The position numbers were made by a program, and so were the translations under genes. The notes beneath the pieces were generated by a model that did not search any database, was not told the origin of the DNA, and saw only the letters and a list, made by a program, of their open reading frames with translations. A stretch of 64,000 nt of DNA from Marsupella aquatica (Eukaryota > Marchantiophyta), in contig OZ316896.1 of the NCBI GenBank assembly GCA_973895155.1, forward strand, positions 19,344,001 to 19,408,000, given 5' to 3'. This document shows positions 1 to 13,073 of the stretch, in pieces. Position 1 is the first letter of the stretch, and each line of letters starts with the position of its first letter.

Positions 1-1848
1 GGTGAAAAGAGCTTTCGGTATATAGGAGTGTCAGAGTATGGTGATCGTGTGCATCCGGATATTGGCGAGCATCCAGACATTGGTGAGGGGACCGAGATGT
101 CCGTGCGAAGCGATGATACTAGTGCAAAAATCCTTCGGACCTTGAAAGCTCAGCTGCCGCATGACAAAGGAGGGAAACTAGCCTTCCCCCTTGCCGGTGT
201 GTCTCTCCTTCAAAAAGGGGAGGAAAATGTGGGCCAGTTCCTTTACTTAGAAGGGGTGGAGTATATTATGTGGAATACCTATGATGTGCATTTCTATGCC
301 TCTTTCGCTCTTCTCTCACTTTTTCCCAAGCTTGAGCTGGCAATTCAGAGGGACTTTGCTGCAGCTACGCTGTCTCATATTCCTGAAAGGGTGAAGTATT
401 TAGCCGAAGGGAACCTGGGCCCCAGGAAGGTATTTGGTGCAGTTCCGCATGATCTTGGTACTCATGATCCGTGGATAGAATTGAATGCTTATAACATCCA
501 TGACACAAGCAAGTGGAAGGATCTCAACCCGAAGTTTGTTTTACAGGTTCGTGTATAACATCAAGTTTCTCTTTAGCATCCTGTCTCTGCTATGAAAGCT
601 AGCTTTAAAGGCATGCAGCTCCATCACACCTGCCCGTGCTTCGGGGAGAAACTTTCTTTCAGACATCTTCTGTGTAAATGTAATGACGTGTATGCTGGAA
701 GTCTGGGAACCTTCTAAGCAATTGTTGTGGTTGACCAGGTATACAGAGACTGTGTAGCAACTGGAGACAAGGTCTTTGCCAAGGCTGTATGGCCAGCTGT
801 GTATGCAGCCATGGCCTATATGGACCAGTTTGACAGGGACCGTGATGGATTAATAGAGAATGACGGGTTTCCTGACCAAACGTATGATACTTGGTCGGTT
901 CATGGGGTTAGTGCCTATTGTGGAGGCCTCTGGTGTGCTGCTCTTCAAGCAGCTTCTGCCATGGCTAGCATGGTTGAAGATCACAATGCGGCAGACTATT
1001 TTCAAACAAAGTTTGTTCAAGCAAGAGACCGATATGAGATGCTGTTGTGGAATGGTTCTTACTTTAACTACGACAGTGGAAGCGCTAGCAACAGCAATTC
1101 TATACAGGCTGACCAGTTGGCAGGGCAATGGTATTCCTGGGCTTCTGGGCTACCTCCTGTTTTCGATGATTACAAAGTTCGTAGTGCATTAAAAAAGGTA
1201 TACGACTTCAATGTCATGAAAGTCAGTGGTGGAAGAAGAGGTGCTATAAATGGGATGCGTCCAAATGGTAAGGCCGATGAAACGTGTATGCAATCACGAG
1301 AAATATGGACTGGTGTGACTTATGCGGCAGCAGCAGTCATGATTCAGGAGGGTATGATTGACCAGGCGTTCACTACTGCTGAAGGTATTTTTCAAGGTGG
1401 CTGGTCAGATTACGGGTAAGTCCTCCTCCCATTAGGGACTCCTTGATTGGTGACAGTTAAGAGCATAATTTGAGATTCATTAAATCTTGTTTTAATTCCT
1501 TCGCTACAGACTATCTTGGCTTGTTGTTTCTAGTGATGATAACGTGGTTTGCTTCACGATTGCAGATATTGGTTTCAAACACCAGAGGCATGGGCATTGG
1601 ATGGATCATATAGGTCTCTTACGTATATGAGGCCTCTTGCCATCTGGGCCATGCAGTGGGCATTGTATCCTCCCAAATGCATTGCGGAAGCTCCTCGGAT
1701 CCCGGCCATGGAGAGGGGCCTTATCCATCGGCATGCTGGTTTCTCCTCTCTGGCTGACAGTTTGAAGCATGTCCCCAGACCACAATTAGACTTCAGCAAA
1801 CTAAATAGCATATGTAGTTATTTGCTCGATTGTCTGCGCCGGACTTGA
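1..1848 (+). CDS. Non-lysosomal glucosylceramidase (GH116, GBA2-like), 3' exons
   Basis: Beta-glucosidase of family GH116, which cleaves glucosylceramide at the cytosolic face of membranes in characterised members. The frame is open from base 1, so the 5' part lies outside the window. Three exons fit with matching phases: 1-546, 739-1415 (acceptor CAG, donor GTAAGT) and 1566-1848 with the stop. Catalytic features match the family: the nucleophile Glu in YLEGVEY (codon 250-252), NTYDVHFY just after it, the VPHDLG motif, the acid/base Asp in QTYDTW (codon 886-888), then [10 protein letters not shown] and TPEAW...YRS in the last exons, which shape the glucose pocket in the solved bacterial GH116 enzyme. 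The Glu-to-Asp and Glu-to-Arg spacings agree with that enzyme. No stop or frameshift is seen, so the gene is probably functional. The last 30 codons are not conserved and are less certain. Confidence 0.93.
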
Positions 1849-4451
1849 TAGTAATTTAGCCGATTTTCATTCTTTCATTCACAAACGTTATTATTCAGGA
1901 GTCATTCATATTGTATGTACATTGCTCAAATGAGCACCACTATTCTTTACGGAACTTGTATAATTAGACTGCCCTCTTGCTTGGGCAAGCAGAAAAAGAT
2001 TATGCTCTCGCGTGCTTCACTACCACGAGGCAGCTATTCAGAAATACCTAGTGTGCCACCACACCTGTCGCAAAGCAAAAAACTGTTGATGTTGATCTCC
2101 TCTTGGAGTACATACATCGTGCTACTACTGTATTACCTATCACCTTTATGCTCATGACCCTGTTTTATGAGATCTAGATTCGAAAGAATCCACCGAGTTT
2201 CCTCTGTTTTGCATCTCTCTCTAGCAAAATCCCTACCGTAGTTCAGGAGTCATCTTTCAGAAATTCTTTAATCCCGCAAGTGGAAACAGAAGCCCTTATG
2301 GACCGCATTAGACTGAAATAAAGTCATTGACCTCCTCTGTCACGCCGGTGAAGTCTCTTTGACAAATCAATACCTAACCATTGCAGAGAGAGTCCAGGTA
2401 TATGGAGGACTGGCTAGAGATAGCTCCAGAGTATGTGCATCTATCGTGCATGTCTACGTTGATTTCATGCTGCATATTTCTTAGCTGACTTGTGTCTTTC
2501 TTTTCTTGCAGGCTTAAACCTGATGTCAGCATGAGCTTCAATGTTTGTTTCTGTTCCTGCAAAGGGAATGAAAGTAATATGAATTGCCAGCAGCCCCGAA
2601 AAGTCATAGGTCCCAGAACGAATGTACAGAAAGAATGTAAGAAGAGAAAGAAGGGAAAGGTAGAAGAGAAAGAAGAGAAGAAACAAGAGTAATATGAATT
2701 GCGAGCTGTCCCAAGGAATCACAGGTCCCAAAACGTATGAACTGAAGGATCGAATCAAGAGAAAATTGCAGAGATCGGAAGTGAATGAATTTATAAATGG
2801 GTTTGAAAAGTCTTGCTTCACCAAATTTCTAAACGTCATACATTCTATTCTATAAAGAACCAGAATTGGATATATACTCGTTCTATACAACATGTATGGA
2901 CCATAACTTGCTATCTAGCGCCAATGGCTCTTCCAAGCCAGCACCATTTAAACAGATAATGAACTGTGTTTGCCACGCCTATGTCAGAAAACTGTGCTTG
3001 TTTTAGTTGAAGGTGTGCAATATCACACATTCCAGCATCGTTTGAACATGGAATGAAAAGCCATTGCCTATTGGATTGAACCCGGTTTATATTTCTAACT
3101 TGCACAAGATGGATTGGTATGAGACGATCAAAAATGGATCTCTGGAGCCATATCCTCATTCCGTTCTTAATGTTCGTAACCTCGGGCACTTAGATATGCT
3201 CTAACGAGAAGAGACTCGCCTTGAACATGGGCCTTGAACACTTCTACAGTCGATCTACAACATGACTTACTGGCAGCCTCTCAGTCCTAGACGAACCTTT
3301 GTTCATCTTCTCCCAGTACCTTAATTCTCCGGCCCTTCTCTAATTTCTTTCTTGCACGAAGCTATAGAAAGTGGATGATTATGAATCAAAAGAATGTGAT
3401 GTTGAATACTGTGTAGCACTACAACGTTCGTAATTGGGGTTTCCCTAGAGGTCGAGTCTCCTTAGTAGAAGAGGAACTAACTACATTCAAAACTGATGAT
3501 CCAAAACTGCCTTGCACAGCAGACGGGTTGCACTTGATAACAGCCCACGAGGGGTATATTACAAAGTCAAAGTCGTCCTGCCTGCTAACAATAAATGAGC
3601 AGAATTTCCGTCCCTACTACACAAGGCAAGGCAAACCGATTTTTAGACTAGAGTTTGCCTGGTTAAGTGTGAACCGAAAAGAATGCACGATAAATAACAC
3701 GTAGTCCATTCCAAAATGTTCGTTCAGGTTCCCTGGCGATCATTCGATGTGTTCAAAATCGTAGGGTCAAAATTCAGCGACAGCTCCCGAGACAACCAAA
3801 GACTTGCAGAGTATCGATGTACTTTCGATTTGGACTTTCAGTAGCAGGAGCATTGATGACAACTTGATTTCTGAGATCGGAGGAGATGGTTTGATTCAAG
3901 AGAAGCTAGACCTCGACTGGACTGGTCTCAGTGAGACCCAGCTGAGGAACATACTCAAAATGCCAAGGAAGACAAAACGGCAGGGGTTCTGTGAAAGGGC
4001 GATTTAACAGAATACTCGTCGCCAAGATATATGAGGAGTGACTGTCGGAGACGGAGTTGCGTGCACTTTCGATAAACTACCTTAACACTGGGTTCTGAAA
4101 ATCATGAGCACTGGAAACACTATCCGAACATGGAGGGGCGAAGATGGAACCTAACCTTACACAAGCAGCTTTCCTTTGGAATTTGCCACATGTGAAACTA
4201 ACACTTACACTGAACAGTTGCAGTGCAGAATTCTCATGACAGAGTTAAAGAAATTCCCAAAACTCGTCTGTCATTCAACAGTGCAATAATAAATCTATGT
4301 ATGTCCCCATAAGGAGGGAAATACTCGATCTAGAGCAGAGTCAGAAAAACTACTCTACCCCATGTCGTTAGATTTGGAGTGATCGAATCTCCCCTCAGTA
4401 AAATACTGTCGAGAGTAGTAGGACTCTAGAGAATGGGCACTTCCAATTAAT
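1849..4451. other. Intergenic, no gene recognised
   Basis: Starts with the probable 3' UTR of the glucosylceramidase gene. Short open frames at 1915-2157 (+), 2465-2893 (-), 2911-3189 (-) and 3804-4007 (+) have no recognisable domain. A purine-rich GA tract lies at 2630-2690. Confidence 0.5.
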
Positions 4452-4820
4452 TTTCTTAAATCTACCAGTCCCACGACGAGGGATTGATCGATCTCGTTCG
4501 ATGGAGAAACTTACAAGAGGGATTGATCAATCTTGTTCGATGGAGAAACGTACAGGAGGAATTGATCAATCTTATTCGATGGATGAACGTACAAGAGGAA
4601 TTGATCATTCTTATTCGATGAGGAATCTTACAAGAGGAATTTCTTAAATCTACCAGTCCCACGATGAGGGATTGATCAATCTCGTTTGATGGAGCAACTT
4701 ACAAGAGGGATTGATCAATCTTTTTCGATGGAGAAATTTACAAGAGGGATTGATCAATCTTGCTCGATGAAGAAACTGACAAGAGGGATTGATCAATGTT
4801 GCCTCGATGGAGAAACTTAG
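4452..4820. repeat. 39-bp minisatellite nested in a 188-bp duplication
   Basis: About eight degenerate 39-bp units built on GGGATTGATCAATC, then TCGATGGAGAAAC, then TTACAAGA. A leader containing AAATCTACCAGTCCCACGA occurs at about 4455 and again about 188 bp later, so a block of four units has been duplicated. The period is a multiple of three, which leaves minus-strand frames open (repeats of LINPSCKFLHR); these are taken as by-products of the repeat. Confidence 0.85.
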
Positions 4821-7144
4821 AAGTGGAGACGGGCTGACATTATGCGATGCTTGCCTGGCAGCACAACAATATGCCACGTTAGAGGCGAGACAGGTGGGAG
4901 CTGGAGAAGGTAACGTGTGGCACGGAATGATGACATGGGTGGTCCACTTTCCTTGACCAAGCCTTTACAAGACGTCCTGAGCTGGCCTATTGCTTCCTTT
5001 CGTGAGATTATAATTGGATCCTAGAATGTAATGAGTGGAAGGATCTAGTTAGGTTTCCTGGACTTGGGGCCAGGTATGGTGTCTACCAATCCCACATGAC
5101 AAGCAATAAGCCCAAGTAAAAGCTGATGTAGAGTATTTATTTTGTCCACAATTTTAGACCCCTCTAGAGGTGTCCAAACATTCCAAAATTTTGGCTCCTT
5201 CTTTGGCAAGATTTGTATTTAGTGAAATTTATTCCAAAAGATTTTTGGTCCCGGGTCTGTAGGTGGAAGGAGGACTTGGGAAACAAATGTAACTCTTGCC
5301 ACAGACTCTTGTAAAGCCATCCTAACCATAGATCACCCATTTGTCCTCGTTAACCAAGCCATGGAATTTTTTTCTTGATGCTAAAGCCACCAATTGCAAC
5401 CTTAAGAGCCCTAGTTGACTAAACAAGCATTTGGGGAAATCAAAATTTGCCACGTCATCAATTTACATCTCATAATGATAAACATATGGTCTACGGAATA
5501 TTTATGATCATAAATATCTGGAATGTGCAAGGGCCGAATAATCATATTGAGTCTTAGATGATACAATAATCATATTGTATATTAGAAGGAAGAATTGCTG
5601 TTTCTGGTCTAGAGAGACAGAGAGAGCATTAAAAAGTTGGTCCCTTTGTATATAAAAAGTGTGTATATTTGAATTAAGACTCTTTGTGACAGGCAAACAA
5701 AAACCGCTCTTAATATTTACTGGTTTCATGGTGGGCTGTGTACCCCAATTTGCACATCCAAATGTGACAATAGAGGGTGCACACTGAGTGATTTTAACAA
5801 AACATTGTATTTATATGGTATGGAGTGATGTCATACACTATGTATTGCCATATTTTGATGTGCAATCACTGGCAGTGCTGGACCAGTATGCTTATATGGC
5901 CTCCCACATGTCTCCCCAACACATGGTTCCAGATACTCATTTGCACTAATAATGACCCATCTTGGGGCCATTACTATATAGTGCCCAGCACAAAAAATAA
6001 GCTCATTTCAGCTCCACCAATGGCTGACTGCACTCTGCACTATTATTTTGCAATGTAGCACACAAATCGAGTGAACCAGACGAATTTCGAAGAATCTGCA
6101 CAAAGTCCTTTGTCCCTCCACAATTTCTATGTGGACACGCGTCAGAGGAAGGGCAAGACACCAAACCTGCTCGGTTTGGGCTGACAGGTTTCGAGAATAA
6201 AACTTTCCATGCAGAGCAAAATTATGCCATGGAGGGGGGCATAACTTGTAGGACAGCCCAATTGTGAGGCCCACATAATTGGCCAGAATTGTCTCCTATC
6301 CTAAGTTTTCATGGAGTGGATGTCGTCTTCTCACTCTTATTGGGTCTCTGGCCTTTTGGGTTGTGTCTTAGGGTCACTTTACAAGATGGGTGCGACAATT
6401 TAGTCCTTTTTTTTCCCAGGATCGAATCAATCACGACCGTTGTTTCAGCCTGCCCAGGGGCTCCTTGCTTTAGAAGACTGGCACTGCAAGTTGAGCTACG
6501 GGAATGACCTAACCTGCATTCTGGTATGGATCAGCTTGGGCCAGCCGGCTTGGGACTCTCATCTGGGTGCTAGACTATTGGACCTCCGGAGGTGCAAAAA
6601 TGGGGAGGCAGCTTTCTCCTAGGATTCCTGCCTTGGTCTGGTCTAGAGTCCTACCGTACACAAAAAGTAGGGCTCTGTTTCAGCCCTGGTAGAAAACACT
6701 CAAATTGCCGCACCCGTGTTGTAAAGTGGCCCTTATATTATTTGATTGTGGATAGTGGATGCATGTGCCCGCCCAATCAAAGACAAAAGTGTTACCATCG
6801 AGACCATCAAGAGTTTGGAGGTACATTGCTTCTGGTCAACTCGTTGCTGTTTGTACTGTGAACCGTGTATAACTGCAATGTTGATAAGTGCAGCATGAAC
6901 TGTGGATTGGTGCAAGCCAGCTATGCAGTCCTGTGGTATTACAAAGATTTTCTTTGTAATGCACCCAAAAAAATGCAATTTGCATAAGTGCAATTTGACC
7001 CTTACTAAACCACTAAATATTGACACTAAAGGACAAATATAAGTGCATTTGTGTTGGTAAGTGTACAAATGCATTTATCAAGTTACTGCAATGTAAACAT
7101 AAGAAGCATTTATTAATAATTGCAACAAACAACTACATAAGCTA
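4821..7144. other. Intergenic, no gene recognised
   Basis: AT-rich sequence with short open frames on both strands (for example 5825-6058 +, 6008-6274 -, 6592-6861 +). None has a recognisable domain or convincing splice context. Confidence 0.5.
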
Positions 7145-7152
7145 ATTTCATG

Positions 7153-7461
7153 CTGGGGGTTCACTTCTATGGAATGGACTATTTAAATGGGTGTTAAGGA
7201 AGATTTACAAAGTTTGGTGGAAGAACACATAAACCATGTTTTATTGACTAGTGAACTTTAAAGAACACATAGATCTATTTAATGATAAAAAATATTTTCT
7301 TTAAAGTTTTTAGGGGTTTTTTAATAAAAAATGACAAAATTAAAAAAAAAAAGTTTTTGCAAAAAAATATTTTTCACTTATAAGTTAGGAGGGTCAAACG
7401 TTAAAACGTTGCACGTGATGTATGGCCTTCTATATAGTGACCCCCCCCCCCCCCCCAAGAG
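7153..7461 (-). mobile_element. hAT-type MITE, copy 1
   Basis: Non-coding element of 309 bp with terminal inverted repeats: CTGGGGGTTCACTT at the low-coordinate end, and a TAGTGA plus C-run plus AAGAG end at the other. It is flanked by an exact 8-bp target duplication ATTTCATG at 7145-7152 and 7462-7469. The interior matches the other four copies, including CACGTGCAACG near the end. The terminal G/C run has grown to 16 C at 7441-7456. Confidence 0.88.
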
Positions 7462-7469
7462 ATTTCATG

Positions 7470-8063
7470 CACTCGTCCAGTTCAAATGTGCAATGACTTT
7501 ACTGGCATCCAACTATATAGAGTGTTTTTCTCTATGTGCACACTCTCAAAAAGAAGCATCCGGTGTGCACTACATGTGGTTTGCACTACATGATAAGTGC
7601 AAACTTGTATGATTATGCACTTATAAATAAGAGTGCACTCTTTGTTAGTGAGCTGTTTCATGACTCACAACCCAAATTGTACATGACTACCCTAACGTAG
7701 GTGTCCTAGTTCATGTGTGCATTTGTTACTCTACTAGAAAAGGGCACGCACTCATCAGTAAATGCCATTGGATGGGATTGTGCGCTCACCAATAACACTT
7801 ATCAAGTATTTTCAAGTTTCAGTCACACTTTCACACTCAAGGCAAGGGGTGTGTAGGGTATGTGTGTGCGGTGTAGTGGTGGAAGTACCGGTTACTCTTG
7901 AGCTCCTGGTTGTTTGTTTTGGGGTAGCCCTCTGGCTTTTTGTGAAATCATGTGGCTACCCTACAATTGCATGTTCCCAAATAGATCATCTATCCGCAGT
8001 TGGATAAAGAAGACAGACAGCTATTAATATAGTTAAAAAATTGCCAAAATATACATTTCGAAG
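7470..8063. other. Intergenic, no gene recognised
   Basis: No coding or RNA feature seen. TG-rich around 7840-7890. Confidence 0.4.
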
Positions 8064-8540
8064 GAAAATCTCATTAATCTTCAAAAACTGCGCTATTTTG
8101 AGCTACAAACTCCTCTAATCGACTTCTGACACTCTGAAGAATCCGATCTCGCCGTGTTCTAAGGAACAAATTGCTCATTTCTCTTCATGGAAGGGACGCA
8201 GAGTTGCTAGAGCTTCGCGGTGGCAGGAAGTTGTAATTGGATTAGGCCATAGCGGACTGGGGAACCGTGTGGAGGAAAGGAAGGAATTTCAGAAGAACGG
8301 TGAAAATCTCACTAATCTTCAGAATCTTCGCTGATTTGAACTACAAACTCTAATTCGACCTCTGACACTCTCAAGAATCGGATCTCATTGCTCATTCGTT
8401 TTCATGGGAGCGACGCAGAGTTGATAGAGCTTCACGGTGGCGGGAATTTGCAATTTGTTGAGGCCATAGCGGACTGCAGTTTGGGCGACGATCCGGAGGG
8501 CTGTGTGGAGGAAACAATTTTAGAAGAACGGTGCAAATCA
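8064..8540. repeat. 238-bp tandem duplication upstream of the TauE/SafE gene
   Basis: Two diverged head-to-tail units. Unit 1 begins GAAAATCTCATTAATC at 8064 and unit 2 begins GAAAATCTCACTAATC at 8302. They share ACTACAAACTC, TCTGACACTCT, the GGGACGCAGAGTTG-like block, GGCCATAGCGGACTG and AGAAGAACGGTG in the same order. It lies about 320 bp before the gene start, where promoter or 5' UTR would be. A frame at 8388-8648 crosses unit 2 but resembles nothing known. Confidence 0.8.
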
Positions 8541-8857
8541 CAGTATTGCAAGCGTTTCCTGGAACTGAGGGCAAGGATCCTAGAGGAAGAGAGGTGTTCA
8601 CTGTGCTGGGGACTCAAAACTATGGATCCCTGGGAGAGTACTGTGTAGAGCAAGGAGAGGTTGGATTTTCTAGGCCAGTCAGGCCACTCTTCGGCTCAAG
8701 TCATGGACTACATGCAAGGTCATTAGAGACGGAGTATCAGTCCACGTATGCCAAATTCACATCAATAGAGCACAGAGAGGGAGTAACAGAGAGGGAGTAA
8801 GAAAGAGTGATCGAAGGGGAAAGTTGTTAGATTGTACTGGGTTTCCATTGGAACAGC

Positions 8858-11800
8858 ATGGCTTTGCAATGCGAAAGACCATCCAGGATTGTGGGTCGTC
8901 AGGTGGCCTTCTACAGCATAATCATATCTGGCATGGTAATCCTGCTCTTCGCATCAGCAGCCGCTGGAGAACCCTTCTCGCGTCCATTGACTTCGCGAAA
9001 GCAGATTGAACTTGAGAAGGATGGGGAGAAGTTTCAGCTGAAGGATTGGGTCAGCCACTATGGGGAGAGCACGTGGAATGCCCTTACCTCTCAAGTGATC
9101 AGATTCGGAAGTTCAGAAGATTATACCTGGCCAGATCTCAAGTTTGGAGCGAGAACAATCTCCGCAATCGTCCTGGCTGCTTTGGCTGCAGCTTTGTGCT
9201 CTGCTGCAGGGCTGGGTGGAGGCATCCTCTTTGTACCTCTCCTGCAGCTGGTCCTCCGATTTGACTCCAAGACCTCTGTAGCCATGTCAAATTTCATGAT
9301 GTTTGGTGGGACCACAGCCGGCGTGGCCCTCAACCTCATGCGAGATCATCCCAATGAGTTCAACAAACCGCTTGTGGATTTTGACATTGCTCTACTCTTG
9401 CAGCCCAACATGCTCTTGGGGATCAGCATTGGCGTGCTTCTCAACGACATGCTTCCCTCCTGGTTGATCACAGCTTTTCTCGTGGGCATGCTTGTTTACG
9501 TGTCATATAGCACCACGAAGAGTGGATTGTTGCGCTGGGAGAGCGAGACTCAACTGGCCGAGGCCAAAAGGAACCCTAAGAAGAAGTCTCTCAGGCGATC
9601 CAATACTGAATCCGAGAAGGCTCTCACTCACCAACTGCTGGGTTTCTATAGATCCGTTTCGTCTCGCTATCCTGTGAAAACGATCCTGGCCTTGGTGTTT
9701 GTTTGGCTGGCCTTGTTCTTCTTGCAAATTTTGAGAGGTGGCTACGGAAGGCAGGTGAGCACTCTTTGAATTAAACTGCAATGCTCTTTTGTAAATGGGT
9801 TTTTTAGTGTATCTGAAGTATGTCAGCTTCTACTTTTGGAACTGTAAGACATTACCAGAACAAGAGAAGAGTTAATCCTATCACAGTCAAATCCCATTAG
9901 ATTGTCCAGCTTTTGACCTTCGCGCGTTCATGATGTTGGACTGTTCCTCACATCCAATACAGTACAGATCAGGTTGTCATGGAGGAGTTTATAACTCCAA
10001 TTATGCAACAATGGGCACCTTAGTAACTCCAGGGAGATGTGGGAGAAGAATGAAAATAAGTATATGAGCACGTAAACAAGCATTCAATAGAAGATAGAGT
10101 TTTGGCGGGTGTCTGGATCGGTATAACTGAATTTATATCAGTAGATGAGAAATCCCAGTATCTTACAGTCATTGCATTGCAGAAATGAAAGGAATAATTC
10201 AACCGTGCAAGGGCCTTGAGCAATACCGTCTGAAAACATAGAAAGCAGATCATTCCTAATGATAAGCATAGTTGAAAAGTAGAAGGCCTGGATAAACAAT
10301 CTTTCGGTCAGTAACAAATCGTTAATGTTTCTCTTTCTTCATGATTTCTTAAGTGACGACGGCATATGGGACCCTGTTTTGCATGGAAATTGACACGCTG
10401 AAGATGATAGTTGTGCATAATGTGCAGCACGCTCGCCTAATTATACAGTCTGGAAGATGGACTTATCGTTTCTGGACCTTGACTGGTTTTTGGAACAGGG
10501 TCTGCTTAATGTTACGCAATGTGGAGTTAGCTACTGGGTTCTCACTGCCAGTCAAGTGCCTGTTACTTTTGGAGTGACCGCCTGGAATATTTGGCATTTG
10601 CGTGCAGCAGCTGCTGAAGCAGCAGAAGCTGGCACATCAGATAGTCAGGTAAATCCTTGAGGACGTCTTCAATATTATATGTGAAAGCAATTAGCCCAGA
10701 TATAAGTCTCAGGTTCAACTTCGAACGATTATTTTATTTGATTCAATTATATACGACTGTAGGATTAGACGAATGGAAATTCTGAAGCAGAGGATTTGTC
10801 ATTACGTAGTTATGTCTTTGCGGACATTGATCAGTTAAGTAAAGGTTGCAAGTAGGTTTTAGTCTCGATTTTTCTCCTTTTGAAAGTGCCATTGCTTTAG
10901 CAGTGTTACTGCTTCGTTTTGCTGTCAGAATCTTATGCGCACTGGAACGTGATTGTGGGTATGTTACTTGTTGGAAACTCCTTCTTGTGTAAAGAGGCTT
11001 TTCAATGTCAGATCTGTCATGTCCTTGCCAAGGCGGTGACAGATCCAATAATCAACTCGCTTATTTTCTTTGAATTGACAGGACCAAGGCTTTACACTGG
11101 GCCCCAAAGAAAGTGCCTTCTTTTCAGGAATTGCAGTGCTAGCAGGACTGGTGGCAGGAATGTTGGGTATAGGAGGAGCCTTGATAATAAACCCCTTACT
11201 TCTGTCATTCGGTGTACTCCCTCAGGTTCGTTTCTTTCATCCTCTTTAAAACTTTGCCTCGGGGACCGGAGTTGTTTGGATTGATCTATTGATGAGCTGC
11301 ACCAAGTTGGCAGCTTACTGGACGTTTCAGCTAAATCTTGAAAGATTTTACTTTGGGCAGGCAGTTTAATGTCGTATATGATGGTATATACTCAGATGAG
11401 GATGGTGTGTAGGTCAGGACCAGTCAGTCAAGCTTGAAGATGGAAGTTTCTGACGACGAGAACAGGGGATGTTGAGGTTTTAGGGATAGTAGCCCATCTT
11501 TGGAGTTTAAGAGTAGTATTAATCTGTATCACGCCTACCGAGTATCTAACGTAAGTCTGCAACTGGTATTAATTGCAGGTGACAACAGCAACAACCCTCT
11601 TTATGATGTTCTTCTCCTCCTCCATGTCCGCAGCTCAGTATTGGCTCATGGGTCGCATCCCTATTGGATATGCTCTCATTGCTGCTCTGATCTGTGCCGT
11701 TTCATCAGCATTGGGAATCGCTGGCTTGCAAAAGGTTGTCCACAGATATGGACGGCCCTCCTTGATAGTATTTGTCATAGCTGGCGTATTGGGATTTAGT

Positions 11801-11887
11801 GCTATTCTAATGGGTACATACGGAACCCTAGACTTTTGGAACCAGTTGAAGTCTGGGGCGGACATGGGCTTCAGTAATCCATGCTAA
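8858..11887 (+). CDS. TauE/SafE family membrane protein (sulfite exporter TauE-like)
   Basis: Multi-pass membrane protein of the TauE/SafE (DUF81) family; bacterial members export sulfite or related organosulfur anions, plant substrates are mostly unknown. Exons: 8858-9754, 10457-10648, 11082-11225 and 11579-11887, all phase 0, giving about 513 residues, normal for the plant family. An N-terminal hydrophobic segment (residues about 15-36) looks like a signal peptide or first helix. The two half-repeat signatures are clear: GLGGGILFVPLLQL near residue 118 followed by KTSVAMSNFM, and GMLGIGGALIINPLL in exon 3 followed by VTTATTLFMMFFSSS in exon 4. The exon 2 acceptor is odd: the stronger-looking site (ATACAG, 10448) breaks the frame, and the AAG at 10456 keeps it. 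The start chosen is the first ATG before the hydrophobic segment. Confidence 0.9.
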
Positions 11888-13065
11888 CATTATTGTCAGT
11901 GTAGCACCAGTTCAAATGATCGGATAGGATACGAACTATGTGCTGGTGGTGAGATAGGAGTGTTCCTTGTATCCACCATTGTATTTTTTCTCAGAACTGT
12001 AATGATAAAGCATAAGAAGAGAACACAAACGTGGATCTTTTCTACTGCTGAACGCCGAGAGCACACAGAGACCTGCCTTGACCGCCAAGAATTTAATGTT
12101 TTCTTTGACAAGCTTATGTACCTCAAAAGAGTGAAGTTCAAGCCACATGGAACCTGCAATCCAGATTATTCGCTTTCCGCAGTGCAATCGACTTCGCTTT
12201 CTTGCATTACATTAATCTCGTTGGAGGTCAACTTGCGGATTGTCACGTGTGTTTTCGAACTTGGACATCAGGTTTTTAATAATTGTCTCTCTGCTTGTGG
12301 GAAGCCTGAGAGGCGGCATACCGACGTTGAGAAATTTTCGTGTATCGAGCTTTACACCTCAGCTCGAACACTAGTGAGACAATGGAGTGCCTCGCCCATG
12401 AGCGAGGAAGCTGTCGATAAGAGTTACCTCAAAATAATGTTCCATTTGTTTAGAATAACACACAATTCAATAGCTACAAAAATCTTCGATGTAAAATGCT
12501 TCGTCTCGGTATGGTTGATTCTCCGGTTTGCAAAACATACAACCAAAGATCTCAGCTAAGTCTTTACTTCATCCACTTTGAAAATTGCCACGAATTTCAG
12601 TCATGTGAATGCTAGAATCAGGTTTGATTGAACTCCACCTCAATCCGATGGAGGGGACAGGACCCAATTGTTGTCCTAGACTGACTCTCACAGAGGACGA
12701 GATGTACTGCCCACCTCACTACAGCAACTTAGTTCGATGCAAATCGAGAGATTCGAGCTGAGAGAACAGAATGTTAGGGCCATCTTGCATCTGAAGTCAC
12801 CGAGAAATAGTCTCTCAATTCAGGAGTAAGGATGGCAACAGTACAGTTCTTAATTTTTGGTGCTTCATGGAGAAAAGAATGCAGAGTCCAAATTGGGCTT
12901 GGATGATTATCAAACTTCTCTTCTATTTTACTTGAAATAGTATCACTGTAACAAATAGAAAATTTCTAGGCCTTCAAGTGTGTGAATCCCTTGTTACAAG
13001 TGGATTATAAGCAACAATAGCCCCATAAAACTTGAGCATAAGTCATCATTTTTGGGACATTATGA
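11888..13065. other. 3' flank of the TauE gene, no second gene recognised
   Basis: Contains a 199-codon plus-strand open frame (11960-12559) with no recognisable domain, probable signal or conserved motif. It starts 72 bp after the TauE stop, so UTR or chance is more likely than a gene. Confidence 0.4.
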
Positions 13066-13073
13066 CCCATAAT

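Noticed and set aside
4462-4877. Minus-strand frames with LINPSCKFLHR repeats
   Set aside because: Produced by the 39-bp minisatellite, whose period keeps frames open by chance.
11960-12559. 199-codon open frame after the TauE gene
   Set aside because: No domain, no promoter or splice evidence, starts within the likely 3' UTR.
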